A DNA stretch of 64,000 nt from Bacteroides reticulotermitis JCM 10512 (GCF_000517545.1 NZ_BAIV01000005.1:1-64000); one strand, 5' to 3'; shown: positions 1 through 11,421, counted from the stretch's first letter. Notes: a model not told the origin generated them from the letters alone. Numbers and translations are program-made.

Positions 1-1127
1 CGCGCGAACCGAAGTGCTGGGTATCTCTTCATCCGACAGATTTAATTTGTGCAACATAAATGGAGACTCATGCGTGTCGGTCATTAAGACTCCTCCTCCA
101 ATCGACCCGATCCACATATTCCCAAAGTCATCTCGTATGATGGAGTTTATCTCATCGCAAGGAATATGGTAGGCTGATTTTCGAGATTTATAATTAATAA
201 AATGTCCGGGTTGCTCATGTTGCATGATGCTTAATTCCGTACGGGTACCCACCCAAAGGGTATGAGTATTCAAATCCTCTGCAATATCATAAATAATATT
301 GTCTGACAAACTGTGTTCATCCCCAATTTTATGCTGGTAACGAATGTAAGAGACCCGCTTCATATCCTTCGGATTTTGAAGCAAGAAAAGTCCACACTCC
401 CAACTCCCTACCCAGATATTCTTCTGAGAATCCTCATAAATTGCATGAGCTGAATTACGTTCATTAATCTGAGGATAAGCAACAAACGTTTTAGTGGCGG
501 AAGCATATCGGTAAAGTCCGTTGCACCATGTACCAATCCATATGTCTCCTGTCGTATCCTCAAATAAGGATTTAATGGCATAACTCCCCAAGATACCGCC
601 CGTTGTTTCAATGGTGTAGGTGACAAAAGAATCTTGTTCGGGTATATAGCGACATAGGCCGGTGTCTGTACCTATCCAGACTGAACTATTTTGAGTAATC
701 AGTAAACAAGATACCGTATTGTTGGGTATAGTAGGAGAGAGGTATTTACGTATCTCTCCTGTCTTCTTATTCAATACATTTAATCCTCCCTGTGTACCTA
801 TCCAAAGATTAGAGTCATTATCATCGGCTAAACAATACACATTATTGTTAGTCAATAAATCCGGTGAATACAGGTTTGATTTATAAAGTGTAGTCCGATA
901 GCCATCGTATTGACAAAATCCATATCTGGTAGCAAACCACATGAAGCCATCCTTAGCTTGATAGACTTTTTGCACCTCATCGGTAGGAAGGCTATTGAAA
1001 ATAGATAGCTGCTTAAATTTTAGATTCGAGATGACATCGTCGGGCGCAGTGGAGTACAAAGTAAAAGACTAATTAGTAAAAGACAGAGCCTCTGGAAATT
1101 GAAAAGGAAACTTAGTATATTTTTCAT
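1..1127 (-). pseudogene. Hybrid two-component system sensor, N-terminal propeller part (partial, frameshifted)
   Basis: The minus strand encodes a hydrophobic signal-like segment (starting MKNILSFLFNF) and then a series of propeller repeats with the HTCS signature, such as GFMWFATRYGFCQYDGY, LWIGTQGGLNVL, VWIGTDTGLCRY, IWIGTWCNGLYRY and MWIGSIGGGVLM. In Bacteroides such periplasmic Reg_prop propellers sense oligosaccharides and are fused to a histidine kinase, receiver and AraC domain; those parts would lie beyond the left edge. The signal segment and the propeller are in different frames: the start frame stops near 1040 and the propeller frame has a stop just upstream of its APDDV segment. 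There is thus a single indel around 1045-1075, either a sequencing error or a real lesion. A -7 box sits at 1151-1158. Confidence 0.75.
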
Positions 1128-1150
1128 ATTGTTAGATTTAATAACTAACG

Positions 1151-1158
1151 CAAACTTA
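1151..1158 (-). promoter_or_regulatory. Bacteroides -7 box upstream of HTCS
   Basis: Read on the minus strand the sequence is TAAGTTTG, matching the TAnnTTTG consensus of the Bacteroides primary sigma factor. It lies about 24 nt before the predicted start codon at 1127. No clear TTG box is seen at -33. Confidence 0.4.
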
Positions 1159-1225
1159 TCAATTCTGAAAATCTGTAAAGGGTGAAAAAAGTCCCATTAT
1201 GGTCGAATTTAAGATCTTTCAATTC

Positions 1226-1280
1226 ATATAAACGAAGCGTAATGTCTCATCTTAGAGAGGCGTTACGCTTCGTTTTATAT
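1226..1280. terminator. Long hairpin, probable terminator
   Basis: The arms 1226-1242 and 1263-1280 are complementary (ATATAAACGAAGCGTAA against its reverse complement, with one extra A) around a 20-nt loop. It lies upstream of the HTCS, so it probably ends transcription entering from the right or an unannotated transcript on the plus strand. Confidence 0.5.
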
Positions 1281-1756
1281 GGTGGATTGGTCCCTTTTAA
1301 CGCTACATCCATTACATTTGAGCATTAGCATTCGAAGGCTGTTGATAGACTCCTTTTTTGATAGCCATTCTCTTTGAACTATGCAGCCGCTCGCTCTGCT
1401 TTTTTTACTTAGGATGCATGGGCTGTATATATTCCGGAGAAAATCCAATGCATTTCTGCCTTTTTGTTTCTCTGTCTTGATTTTGGCCGGTAAGTAATGC
1501 CACTTTTGTATTCCAATGCTCCCTTTTAGCCGGATGGTTCTTTCGCAACTAAGTGCCGATGATGTGTTTTTCATAATCCCTTCTCTTTGGTGGTTCTACC
1601 TTCTGTGCAGACTGTAAAGAAGCGAACTGGTTGGCCATAAGTCGTACGTGTAAAAGAATGAGGCTATGCACAGGCTTTTCGTTAATTTGGATGCAAGCCT
1701 GTTTACTTAAACAGATAATTCCCACGGGTGTTCAAATGAATCGCCCGCTCGCTTTT

Positions 1757-2232
1757 AAGTAAATTGAGTACTTGATTCAAGGTACTCAAGTACTTGGTTC
1801 TTAATACTTGAGAGATAGACTATTAATGTTTCAGAACCAAGCTATTAATACTTGAGAACCTAACTGCAATAGGTTGAATACCTGAATCTGTAAAACAAAG
1901 GAGCTGATAAAAAAGAACCTGATGTTTAAAATAAACGTCTAGGTCTTTGGGTGAGGCGATCTAGATCTTTATTTTAAACGTCTAGATCTTTTTTGGAAAG
2001 GAATTTATGTAAAGTCCGGCTTCTTCGGTCGTTTAAGCCAACTTTCCACTCCCCCTACATACAAGAAAAAATATTTCATCTCTCATGCTCTCATAGTTTT
2101 CTGCATAATAATCAATTAATCAGCGTATTGCGCTATGAGAGATACTTTTGAAAAGAGGCATCTCTCATCATTTTCCCGCATTTTTACTTCTTTTTGGGTG
2201 TATCTCTCATGTATTTTGAGATATCTCTCATA
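1757..2232. repeat. Clusters of short palindromic or direct micro-repeats
   Basis: Three motif families follow one another. TACTTGA/TCAAGTA occurs repeatedly in 1764-1860. AAACGTCTAGATCTTT-like units occur in 1925-1992. ATCTCTCAT occurs at 2078, 2160, 2202 and 2223, and inverted at 2135. Within a family the units are nearly identical, but the families are unrelated to each other. No coding frame explains them. Confidence 0.6.
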
Positions 2233-2289
2233 CTTTTTAGGCATATTTCGCCTTAAATAGGGGGTCGTTTTTCCGGAGAAACATGCAAT

Positions 2290-2445
2290 GGCTGTTGCTC
2301 ATCAGAATAAAGTGCCTAAAAAGAAGACGTAAAATGAACGACTGATATACTGAATAATACACGAGAAAACGAGGAACACAACAAGTGATGTCTCATTGTG
2401 CAAAGTGCTTTTGTCAAGTTCCCGATGATGAAATTAGGAACGCGG
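2290..2445. repeat. Dispersed non-coding repeat, copy 1
   Basis: This segment aligns with 28620-28785. Shared stretches include CAGAATAAAGTG, CTGATATACTGA and TCATTGTGCAAAGTGC, then GATGAAA-TAGG-ACGC. Estimated identity by eye is roughly 70-75 percent. Both copies lie just downstream of a block of short palindromic repeats. Confidence 0.6.
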
Positions 2446-2473
2446 ATCGGCTATATTACTCTGACCTATTTGC

Positions 2474-2530
2474 CACAACCATCTGTTGCCGATTAACTCA
2501 TTTGTAGTCAATTGGCAACAGATGGTTGTG
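2474..2530. repeat. 17-bp perfect inverted repeat
   Basis: The arms CACAACCATCTGTTGCC (2474-2490) and its exact reverse complement (2514-2530) flank a 23-nt spacer. There is no T-run, so it is more likely a structured RNA or protein-binding element than a simple intrinsic terminator. It lies 144 bp beyond the end of the kinase gene. Confidence 0.45.
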
Positions 2531-2673
2531 ACAGATGACAGAGCATGTGACGAAAACAACTTCTGTGAGAGACAGAAAACAGAGCGAAATATTATGAATG
2601 AAGCCGCTTTCTGCTTATCGTTTCCGCAGACTTTGACAGATACTCCTTTATCATTGGACTCACTGAATACACC

Positions 2674-3545
2674 CTACGTGATTGAACTTTCTAAATTATT
2701 GTCGGACGAAGTCTGATTATGATACCGAATCAGTCCTTCCATTGGGCTTTGAATGATTTGGCCGATCTTCACACCGGTTTCTTCCGCTGCTTCTTGCAAT
2801 ACGTCTTTATAATAGTATGCTATCGAACCGATGAAGTGAGCTTGTAAATGCTTATAGTCGTACTGCTTTACATTCCGCTGGAAGAAAGCAATGAAGCTAT
2901 TAAAAACTAGCGTGCGAACCACGGGTTCATGCAAGTGTTGTGCCAGAAAAGGAGATAGGGTTGCTAGAAAACGATTGGGGAATGGTTGCCGATAGACCCG
3001 ATCAATAATTTCGGGTGCTGTGAGATCAAACTGCTCGAAGAAAGCGTCTTTCAATGTAGATGGGAATTGGTTCTTGAGTATATCACCTACAAGTAACTTT
3101 CCCAGAACCGCACCGCTGCCTTCATCACCGAGGATAAATCCTAGAGGCGAAATGTTGTTTACGATCTCCTTACCGTCGTAGAAGCAAGAGTTGGATCCTG
3201 TACCTAGGATACAGGCTATACCGGGTTCGTGTCCACATAAGCTACGAGCTGCCGCTACCATATCCGATTCCGTCTTTATATTTCCATTAACCGGGAGCTA
3301 TCGGCAATGGCACGTCGGAGCACCGGTACTTTTTCCGGCGTGCATCCTGCGCCATAGAAATAGACGGCTTTAAGTTCTCCATCCGGAAGTTCCGGTAAAA
3401 GGTAGTGAGCTAATTCTTGTTGAATCTCTTCCTCGGACTGGAAGAAGGGATTGATTCCCTTTGTTCGCATTTGCTTAACTGGCTCGCCATTGTGGGCAAT
3501 GCACCAGTCAGTTTTAGTAGAACCACTGTCTGCTATCAGTATCAT
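2674..3545 (-). CDS. BadF/BadG-type N-acetylhexosamine kinase (frameshifted)
   Basis: The protein belongs to the BadF/BadG/BcrA/BcrD ATPase family, whose Bacteroidetes members of this size phosphorylate GlcNAc or MurNAc. The N-terminus shows the ADSGSTKTDWC phosphate-binding loop. The middle shows CILGTGSNSCFYDG and LGDEGSGAVLGK, the second phosphate and sugar-binding motifs. The two halves are in different frames, joined near 3270-3285 by a 1-nt deletion; together they give about 290 residues, the usual length. It lies 18 nt after the SpoIID-like gene and seems to be the last gene of that operon, consistent with amino-sugar salvage. The exact substrate is inferred. Confidence 0.8.
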
Positions 3546-3563
3546 AAAATTCGTTTGCTTGTA

Positions 3564-4907
3564 TTAATATTGTTTGTTTAAAATACTTTTCGGATAATAG
3601 TGGGCTAATATATGCTCGTAGCTGTGTCCCTGTTCGCCCATAACAGCGGCTCCGATCTGACAAAGTCCGACGCCATGCCCCCAGCCGGCTCCGGTCAGAA
3701 TGAATTGCGTAGGTATCTGAGTTTCTCCTACTTTATCTACAACGAAAGCTGAGCTGTAAAGATGAGATGATGATAACGTACGGCGTATTTCCAACTCTTT
3801 CCCAAGGATAAGTGTGCGCAGAGTACCTACAATTTTCAGTCGGATAATCCGACCGGAGGTTCCTCTTTCGATGGGAATTAGATCAATTATCTCTCCGAAG
3901 TCGATTCCGGAACGCTGATGAATTAGCTTGGCAAGTTCCTGTTGTGTGTAGCAAACCGTCCAACGATAAAAATCCACAGTCTCTTGATCGTAATTATTAA
4001 GTACCTGATTCAGTATCTTTTTATCTTTTGTATTGCAGAAGGCAGCGGGGCTTGTCCGTATCCATTTCTCCGCTTCCGGCTCTTGTGTTAGATCAGGTAA
4101 TACGGATTCTATTTGAAAGTCTCGCTGCTTGGTGAGGTAGGGATGTTTCACATTCTCCCAACAGTTTTGGAACTCTTCGAAAGCGCCGCCACAGCATTTG
4201 GAGAAGCGGGTGTCACAAATGGTTCCTTCGTACATCAGTACTTCACCGCGAGTCGAAGAAACTGCTTCGATAGCTCGCGAAGTAGAAACCCGTGTTATTC
4301 CCTGATAACGCTGACAGTGGTCGTCGGCGCAAACATCGAAATGAAGATGCGCTTCGCGATCATACCAGCGGATGAAGGTGTCGTCTCCTTCTTCGTTAGC
4401 CGAGGGACTGTTCGCGACGCTATCAGTCGGTACAGCATTCCCTTTCTTTTCACATTGAGTGAGGGGAGAGAGAAGGTTGGCGAGCGCCCAACTTCTGGAA
4501 ATAACCGCATGGGCTTTTAACAATTCCGGAGAAGCTGCCGCACTCATCTCTGATGAGATTACGCTGATCAGGTAGTCCTCGATAGAAATGACATTGATAG
4601 CAGTAAGTTGTTCCGCTTCGGTAATCAGTTTCAATTGCCCCTTGAAGCGTTGACTCTCTTTTCGTTCCCAATGAAAGTTTATACCGATGGTAACATCTCG
4701 TAATTCAAAGTAGGTATTAGTGCCCGCTAGAGGAGAAAAAGATAATTCTTCATACGCTTTTCCCTGCCAGTAGACTTTCTTTTTTTGATAAATAGCTTTT
4801 TGCACACCTGTCGTCTCTATTCCGTCCGATGAAATGAACGTTTCGGGGAAAAAGAATACTACCTCTCTGCCCGAAACGACTCCGACAGTTATTTGTGGTT
4901 CTCTCAT
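3564..4907 (-). CDS. SpoIID/LytB domain protein
   Basis: This 447-residue protein is related to SpoIID and LytB, a family that includes lytic transglycosylases acting on denuded glycan strands and amidase enhancers. Family motifs are [12 protein letters not shown] near residue 110, [17 protein letters not shown] near 130, and the C-terminal [19 protein letters not shown]. No signal peptide is evident at the N-terminus ([11 protein letters not shown]), which is typical of the cytosol-predicted Bacteroides versions but leaves its site of action unclear. Its start codon overlaps the stop of the upstream GT2/DUF4922 gene in an ATGA arrangement, so translation is probably coupled. Confidence 0.85.
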   Translation of the reverse strand: MREPQITVGVVSGREVVFFFPETFISSDGIETTGVQKAIYQKKKVYWQGKAYEELSFSPLAGTNTYFELRDVTIGINFHWERKESQRFKGQLKLITEAEQLTAINVISIEDYLISVISSEMSAAASPELLKAHAVISRSWALANLLSPLTQCEKKGNAVPTDSVANSPSANEEGDDTFIRWYDREAHLHFDVCADDHCQRYQGITRVSTSRAIEAVSSTRGEVLMYEGTICDTRFSKCCGGAFEEFQNCWENVKHPYLTKQRDFQIESVLPDLTQEPEAEKWIRTSPAAFCNTKDKKILNQVLNNYDQETVDFYRWTVCYTQQELAKLIHQRSGIDFGEIIDLIPIERGTSGRIIRLKIVGTLRTLILGKELEIRRTLSSSHLYSSAFVVDKVGETQIPTQFILTGAGWGHGVGLCQIGAAVMGEQGHSYEHILAHYYPKSILNKQY

Positions 4908-7368
4908 AATACTTCTACGATGCGGTTTATTAGTTCCTCTAATTGTTCTTTAGGCATGGATACTTCTCGGCAGATTTCATGCGTCTTTTCGGGAGTTAGC
5001 TTCAGAAGATCTTCTTCACGAACCACCGGAAATACCCCGCTCATCTCGGCAACCGCCGGACTGATCAGTATTTGTTCGTCACCCTGAGTATAATAACATG
5101 CCGGGCGGTGTTTGCTCCGTAAGAAGATGACACAATTATAATGAAGAGGCACCTCATCTAGCACTTCCTGATAATCATAGTACGATGTCGAAAGCTTTTC
5201 CAATCCGTACCAAGCAAGCAGATTTATCATGGGCTCTTTATCCTGAGAATCGGCTGCCAGCTCATCGTAGATCTGTTTGAAAGTATGCACCATGCTCTTT
5301 CGGGTCTTGGCCTGAATGTAAATAGCGCTGACCGGCTCGTTCGCATAACTGATTTTTCGCGTCCCACTGCTATATATATCGCTTTCTTGCCAATCAAGCC
5401 AGATTGAAGCAGCGAAACGTTCTTCTTTGCCGGCTGCCTGAAAATGGGCATGGTCGGGTGCAGAAGCTCCACATTCCGGTCCGTTATACATGAGGTAATA
5501 GTCTTTTAGCGCATCAGTTAACTCGATCATATCTTCAAAACGACCGGCAATTGATTGCGGAGTGTGTTTCTGCTCAGCAATTGTCAAGTGGCGTTGAAAT
5601 ATAGGATAAGGGTTGACCAGTATCTGATAATGCTTGTAATTTATAAACGCTTGCTCTTGTGGGCGATTTCCTGCACAGAGGAAGCATGGACGCGCATTAA
5701 CTGCTGAAGCATCAGTTTGTGCTGTAGCAGAAAGAATCCGTTTGGGATTAGGAAACGCCCGCACAAGCATATAAAACCCTTCGCCATGCAGTTCAATCTC
5801 TTTCATTTGCTTCCGGTATTGAGCCAATGCTTTGTAGCTTTCTTGAACTAATTGCCAGGATTGCATCTGTTCGTCAAGCATCTTTTCTATAGACTTCTGC
5901 GGTTTTAGCAGGGCGTTCTGTTCTTGAATTCGCTGCTGTAATTCCCAAGTGCGAAGCCGATCTTTGTATAAGTTATTTTGATTTATCTTTTCAATAGGCA
6001 GTGCTGCATCCGAGTTTCCCTCCCATCGGCGGCAGAGATAGACAACATCATATACCCGTCCGATTTGGTAGTCGTGCGAAATCCGAAGTCCGAGTGCATA
6101 ATCTTCTCCGTAGCTTGTATTTGGAACATTGATCTCGCGTAGTACAGGCGTATAGAATGCCCGGGGAGCTCCAAGCCCGTTTATGCGTAACGCGTTATTT
6201 CGTCCGTCATCAGGAGTCCATTCCTTGTGGTCGATAATGCCGGGTGCGATTTCGTTCATCTGAAAATCGGTCATTCGGTAAGTGCCAATGACCATTGCGC
6301 AATTCTGTTCATAGAATGCATTGACCATGATTTGTAAACTATGCTCATCTTTGTACACATCATCGCTGTCAAGCTGAATGGCGAATTTGCCACAAGCCTC
6401 ATGGTGGATGCCTAAATTCCAGCAACCACCTATACCCAAGTCTTCTCTTTCCGGCATTAGGTGGATGAGTCGGCTATCGCTACTGAGTTCCCGCAATGCT
6501 TCGGATGTTCCGTCTGTCGAATGGTTATCAATGACAATCACATTAAAAGGAAAATCGGTTTGTTGGCTGAGTGCTGAGTGCACAGCGTCTTTAATTGTAT
6601 GGATGCGGTTGCGCACCGGAATGATGACCGAAGCTTCGGTTGCAAAGGATGTATCCGAGAAGTTAACCGGACGAAAAACCGGATTCAGATAACCGTTTAT
6701 CGCTTTGAGATGATTGATGCAGGCTTGCTCCATCTCTATTTGTACCTGACGGTTCCGAGGATTTACATAGTCAAACTGTTTTTCACCGCTTTTCCGCAGG
6801 TCACTCTCTACTTCCGTATATAAGAACTCATTGATATGTATCAACTTGTCCTTTTGAGAAAGTTTGAGTCTTAGGTCATATAGTCCCGCATATTGATATT
6901 TTTCTTTGAAGGACTTGACTACTTTCTTGAAAGCATTACTCCTGAACAATAGTAACGAACCGAAATCAAAATCATCACGCAAGCTACCGGCTTGATAATC
7001 GATAGTCGGAGCTGCTTGTCGTACTCCATCAATCACCTTGTAGTGATCGGCATATACCATGCTGCGTGCGTCATATCCATAACCTGTATCATCCGCTCGA
7101 GGGCAAATAACCCTAGCTTTAAGTTTGTATATTTCGTGCAAAGCAGTGTGTGCGTGCCATCAGACTGCGCGGCAATCACCTCCATGGTATGGCTGGAACA
7201 AATGTTGCTTGCGGGAAGCCATTCACACCCTGGCAAGCATGCATCGATAGTTTCTGATACTAATAAATAGATTTTGTCTACTAGTTCCGATGAACGTAAC
7301 CCCCTAATCGTTTGTGTCGTTTCTTCTATTCCGTTGAATGGAATGAAACAGGTGATTTTTGTTTTCAT
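4904..7368 (-). CDS. Glycosyltransferase family 2 fused to DUF4922 (frameshifted)
   Basis: The N-terminal part starts [13 protein letters not shown]. In the middle is a GT2 fold with [36 protein letters not shown] and the DxD-type QLDSDDVY. The C-terminal 300 residues carry a DUF4922-like domain with [20 protein letters not shown] and the HIT-like histidine cluster [14 protein letters not shown], which suggests a nucleotidyl or phosphorylase-type active site. A single indel near 7050-7070 separates the first 105 residues from the rest. The start overlaps the symporter stop (ATGA at 7365-7368), and the stop overlaps the SpoIID start. The acceptor is unknown. Confidence 0.8.
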
Positions 7369-8849
7369 TGTTCGCTTATTTTGTTAGGTTCGGATACCCC
7401 TACCTTCTTCTCCTTTCGAATGAGTACACAAAGCCCTGCGAAAGTAAAAGAAGCGTTGAGTATTAATAATTCGTAACTAATTTGATAACCGGCAAACCAC
7501 GCCTCCGAATTTCTTTGCAAGACATAGCAAAGCAAAGGAGAAAGGATGGCTACCACTGGAATATATTTGTCGTAAACCTGCTTTTTCGTGAAAATGCCAA
7601 AGGCAAATAAACCGAGAATTGGGCCGTATGTGTAACTGGCGAGTGTATATATGGCGTCAATCACACTTGTGCTGTTCACTAAGTTAAAGACAAAAATGAC
7701 AAGACCCATTACGATCGCCATACCGATATGTACCCGTTTGCGTATCTTACTCAGGATCGCTTCTTCTTTTTTGTGCGCTTTCAGAATATCCACGGTGAAG
7801 GAGGTCGTCAAGGCGGTAAGTGCCGAGCCGGCGGCAGAATATGCCGAAGATATTAAACCGATGATAAACAGAATACCTACAATCGCCGGGAAGTAGCCTC
7901 CAGTAGCAATCATCGGAAATAGTTCATCACTCTTGTCGGGATTGATAATGCCTTGCTGTGCTGTAAACGTATAGAGTAGAACACCCAGCATTAGAAATAG
8001 CAAAATCACAAAGAACTGTAGAATTCCACTTGTAATCATATTCTTTTGCGAATCCCGGAAGTTCTTGCAGCTTAGATTTCGCTGCATCATATCTTGGTCG
8101 AGTCCGTTCATGGCTATGACTGTAAAGACTCCAGCTAAGAAATATTTGAAGAAATAACGCTTGTCATTGATGTCGTCGAAGAAGAATAACTTTGAAAACT
8201 TACTTTCGGAAACGGTTGTTATCAGCCTTTAAAGTCCAGTTGCAGGTTGGACGCTATGTAGTAAATACAGAGTATGACAGACACGACCAGGCAGAATGTT
8301 TTTAAGCTATCTGTCCATATCAGTGATTTAACTCCCCCCGAAAGGTATAAAGCCAAACAATAAATACGGTAAGCGCTACATTCAGTAGGAAAGGAAGTTG
8401 AAATGGTTCGAATATAAGAAGTTGCAGTGTTAAGCATACTAGGAAAAGGCGCACCGCTGCTCCCAACATCTTCGAGACGAAGAAGAACCAGGCACCGGTT
8501 ATATAAGACATTGCACCGAAACGATTTTCCAGATACTCATAGATAGAGACTAATTTCATTCGGTAGAAGAGGGGGACGAGTAGAAAAGCAATGATAAACT
8601 GACCGACTATAAATCCCAATACCATTTGTAGATAAGAAAAACCACTCGCCTGAACCATGCCCGGAACGGAAACGAAAGTAACACCGGAAATGGAAGAACC
8701 AATCATGGCAAAAGCAACAATATACCATGTTGATTTGCGGTTGCGACAAAGAAGCCCTCGTTATCTGCTTTCCGTCCTGCTATATACGAAACGGTAAACA
8801 AGATTACAAAGTAAGCTATGATCGTGATTGATAAGATTACTGGGCTCAT
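7365..8849 (-). pseudogene. Sodium:solute symporter (SSS family), three frameshifts
   Basis: The corrected product is a roughly 495-residue membrane transporter of the SSS family. It shows the typical start MSPVILSITIIAYFVILF, the segment SSISGVTFVSVPGMVQ, and SAYSAAGSALTALTTSFTVDI with the Na2-site serine pattern. At least ten transmembrane segments are visible. The frame changes near 8745, 8335 (in a run of C on the plus strand) and 8225. Three lesions in an otherwise conserved gene suggest read errors, but true inactivation cannot be excluded. By context it may import an amino sugar or cell-wall fragment for the downstream kinase; this is inference. Confidence 0.75.
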
Positions 8850-8932
8850 ATCTGCATTTTCAATAGGGTTTACGACTCAATACCAATCCATACGCATAGG
8901 TCATGCAAATGTAGGAAATTTATCATATAAAA

Positions 8933-10191
8933 TCACTTGATCCCTGAATTTATTATTCCCGGAGTCCCGCCTGTGGGGTTTTGAGACGAATGCCAGTTGG
9001 CTATCACCGATGTTTTTTCGGGTGACTTTTTCTCAAGTGAAATTCCTATAGTTTCAGACTGGCTATGCATCTCGTCTCTAAAACAACAGGTGTCGAATGT
9101 ATGTCCTTTCCCCGGCTCTTGGCTACTCGACAGGGCTAAATACCCTCCGCTGTTGTTGAGAGACGGGAACTTGGCTATCTCTATCAGATTCTTTTCAGCG
9201 ACTTTATGCTTCTTACTAATCAAAGCTACCGATTTTGTAAAGCAGAGATAACCTTTGGACGGAATACTCAGGAGACGTGCCGTGTCTTCCGGTTGTAAGA
9301 CCGTTGTATTATAGACCTCCCCATTTTCATACATCTTATAAAGATAGATGGCTGGTAAGATGATGTCTTTCTCGGTTGGGTTGAATATCTCTACATATTC
9401 GGCACCGGACGATTCGGGGTAATACATCACCTCGTTGAACAGCAATAAACCTCGGACATCGTCAGGGAGTTCGCTAATATTCGGATCAGTCGGTGGCTCA
9501 GGGTTTTCTCCCGGGTCGGTGACAGTCTCCACGTTGTGCCTTGTGTAATATGGTGGAATGTGAAACCGTTGCTGCGGCTTTGGGTATACACACAAAACAG
9601 GCCGCAACAAATAGAACTGTCTATTTTACAGTCTTTCACTTGTCCCTCTTTGACATAGCCCGCTTCCGATTCTAACCGGCTCCATAATGTCCAATAACCG
9701 TTGCAGTCACATTCAACTTTTGCGTAAAACTTCGGTGAATTGTTCTTTTTCATCAGCTCTCTTCCGCTGAGTAGGAGTGTAGCACGATCTCCCTGCTGCC
9801 GATAAAGAGCAAGATTGTCTTTGGTTCCTCCTATTTGGACATAATACCCATCGAGGTCACCCGAAAGTGTTGTTGAAGAAGAGGCGAGGTAAAACCGGGC
9901 GTGATTGTTAGCTGAAGGGTTGAAGCTTAACTGTACGCCGAACTCCCAGGATGTGTCTAGTAGGGCCGTGGAGGGAAAAGTGAGATACGCAGTTCCTCCA
10001 CTTGCTTGCGGGTCATCCAAGTGGACGCCCTTTTTAGGGTTGATTACGAATTTATCCGTCTCTCCGGACCAGGCTAATTGGCTAGTGAGGTCAGTTTCCT
10101 CAGAACTATCCTCTTCATCTATTGGTAGCGAACAATCGCAGAAAATGAATAAGGACGCAATTAGAAAAAAAGATACTTCACTTCTTTTCAT
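8933..10191 (-). CDS. Lipoprotein-like protein with lamin-tail domain (frameshifted)
   Basis: The N-terminus MKRSEVSFFLIASLFIFCDCS looks like a lipoprotein signal peptide with candidate cysteines at 19 and 21. A beta-rich region follows, with a FVINPKKGVHLDDPQ start and repeated aromatic strands. A proline-rich linker (DPGENPEPPTDPN) leads to a C-terminal lamin-tail domain with LLLFNEVMYYPESSGAEYVEIFNPT and WHSSQNPTGGTPG. Lamin-tail domains are often found on surface or periplasmic nucleases and phosphatases, but no catalytic domain is visible in these about 420 residues. A 1-nt shift near 9535-9550 separates the two halves. It is the first gene of the leftward operon. Confidence 0.7.
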
Positions 10192-10275
10192 ACGGTTTGT
10201 GTGTTTGCTATCTGGCTACCGTATTTGTATGTGTATGACGCAGGGGCAATTGCGGCACAGATAAGTTTGTCTGTG

Positions 10276-10283
10276 CAAATGTA
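10276..10283 (-). promoter_or_regulatory. -7 box for the lamin-tail/symporter operon
   Basis: On the minus strand the sequence reads TACATTTG, matching TAnnTTTG. It overlaps the edge of the asd terminator and lies about 85 nt before the lipoprotein start at 10191, so the operon appears to have its own promoter. Confidence 0.45.
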
Positions 10284-10321
10284 TAATAAAAAAGTCCGGA
10301 ATCGATAAAGAAACCGGACTT
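10284..10321 (-). terminator. Rho-independent terminator of asd
   Basis: On the minus strand an AAGTCCGG stem pairs with CCGGACTT across a 14-nt loop and is followed by TTTTTATTAT. It is 73 nt beyond the asd stop codon. Confidence 0.75.
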
Positions 10322-10393
10322 ATTTTTATTTTTACGAATATTTCACCTATGCATTTTTTACCTTGATAAGGTATTCGGCTATTTGAACAGCAT

Positions 10394-11353
10394 TCAAGCT
10401 GCACCCTTTTTGATCTGATCGCTTACAATCCAGAAAGTCAAGCCGTTCTCGTTAGACAAGTCTTTGCGGATACGTCCAACGTAAACCGGATCTTTACCGG
10501 CGATGAACAATGGCATCGGATAGTCTTTCTCAGCAGGGTTGTCTTGGAGAATCAAACCATCACCGTTTGCAAAAGCTTCGCGAGCCTCTTCTACCGAAAT
10601 AGGGCGCTCTGTTTCTACCCAGATACTTTCAGAGTGAGCACGTAATGCGGGAACGCGTACGCAAGTTGCGCTTACCTTAACGTCAGAGTGCATAATTTTG
10701 CGTGTTTCGTTGTACATCTTCATCTCCTCTTTGGTATATCCATTTTCAGTAAATACATCCACTTGAGGGATTAGGTTGAATGCCAGCTGATAAGCAAACT
10801 TTTCGATCGTTACGGGTTCGTTAGCCAATATCTGACGGTATTGTTCGTACAATTCGTCCATAGCTGCAGCACCGGCTCCGCTAGCTGCTTGGTAAGTAGA
10901 TACGTGTACCTTTTTGATATGAGACAGCTTTTCGATGGCTTCCAATGCAACAACCATCTGAATTGTTGTACAGTTGGGATTAGCAATGATGCCGTGTGGG
11001 CGTTCCAATGCATCGGCTGCATTTACTTCAGGAACTACCAATGGCACGTCGTTATCCATACGGAAAGCACTTGAGTTGTCAATCATCACCGCACCGAATT
11101 TAGTGATGGTGTCGGCAAACTCTTTGGAGGTGCCTGCGCCGGCAGAAGTGAAAGCAATGTCTATCCCTTTAAAGTCATCGTTGTGTTGTAAGAGTTTGAC
11201 CTCGATCTGTTTACCACGGAATGTATACATTGTTCCGGCGCTACGTTTAGAACCGAACAATACTAACTCATCCATCGGGAAATTTCTCTCATCAAGCACG
11301 CGCAAGAACTCTTGTCCTACGGCTCCGCTTACGCCAACAATAGCTACTTTCAT
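10394..11353 (-). CDS. asd: Aspartate-semialdehyde dehydrogenase
   Basis: The enzyme makes L-aspartate 4-semialdehyde from aspartyl phosphate with NADPH, at the branch towards lysine/diaminopimelate, threonine and methionine. The N-terminal [20 protein letters not shown] is the Rossmann nucleotide-binding motif. [13 protein letters not shown] near residue 125 contains the catalytic cysteine. [13 protein letters not shown] and [15 protein letters not shown] carry the conserved glycines, arginine and histidine of the active site. The 319-residue length is slightly below the usual 330-340. It is a single gene with its own promoter and terminator. Confidence 0.95.
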   Translation of the reverse strand: MKVAIVGVSGAVGQEFLRVLDERNFPMDELVLFGSKRSAGTMYTFRGKQIEVKLLQHNDDFKGIDIAFTSAGAGTSKEFADTITKFGAVMIDNSSAFRMDNDVPLVVPEVNAADALERPHGIIANPNCTTIQMVVALEAIEKLSHIKKVHVSTYQAASGAGAAAMDELYEQYRQILANEPVTIEKFAYQLAFNLIPQVDVFTENGYTKEEMKMYNETRKIMHSDVKVSATCVRVPALRAHSESIWVETERPISVEEAREAFANGDGLILQDNPAEKDYPMPLFIAGKDPVYVGRIRKDLSNENGLTFWIVSDQIKKGAA

Positions 11354-11421
11354 CTTTTCTTTTGTTATAATGTGAATACTTAAATTCTTTGATTCTTCTT
11401 GCTAATCAAAGGAATCGGCTG

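Larger units (their letters stand above)
1128..2673. other. 1.5-kb stretch without a credible gene, rich in short repeats
   Basis: No reading frame here has a recognisable family signature, and the small open frames overlap repeats. The stretch holds a hairpin (1226-1280), three clusters of short repeated motifs (about 1757-2232), a 155-bp segment also found near 28.7 kb (2290-2445), and a 17-bp perfect inverted repeat (2474-2530). Confidence 0.6.

Noticed and set aside
1275..1574. A 99-codon open frame on the minus strand
   Set aside because: It lacks any recognisable motif, overlaps the hairpin at 1226-1280 and has low-complexity composition unlike neighbouring genes.
2486..2716. A 76-codon open frame on the plus strand
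   Set aside because: It begins inside the 17-bp inverted repeat and runs into the end of the kinase gene on the other strand; no family features are seen.
4113..4520. A 135-codon open frame antisense to the SpoIID-like gene
   Set aside because: It lies wholly inside a well-supported gene, and its translation has no family motif.
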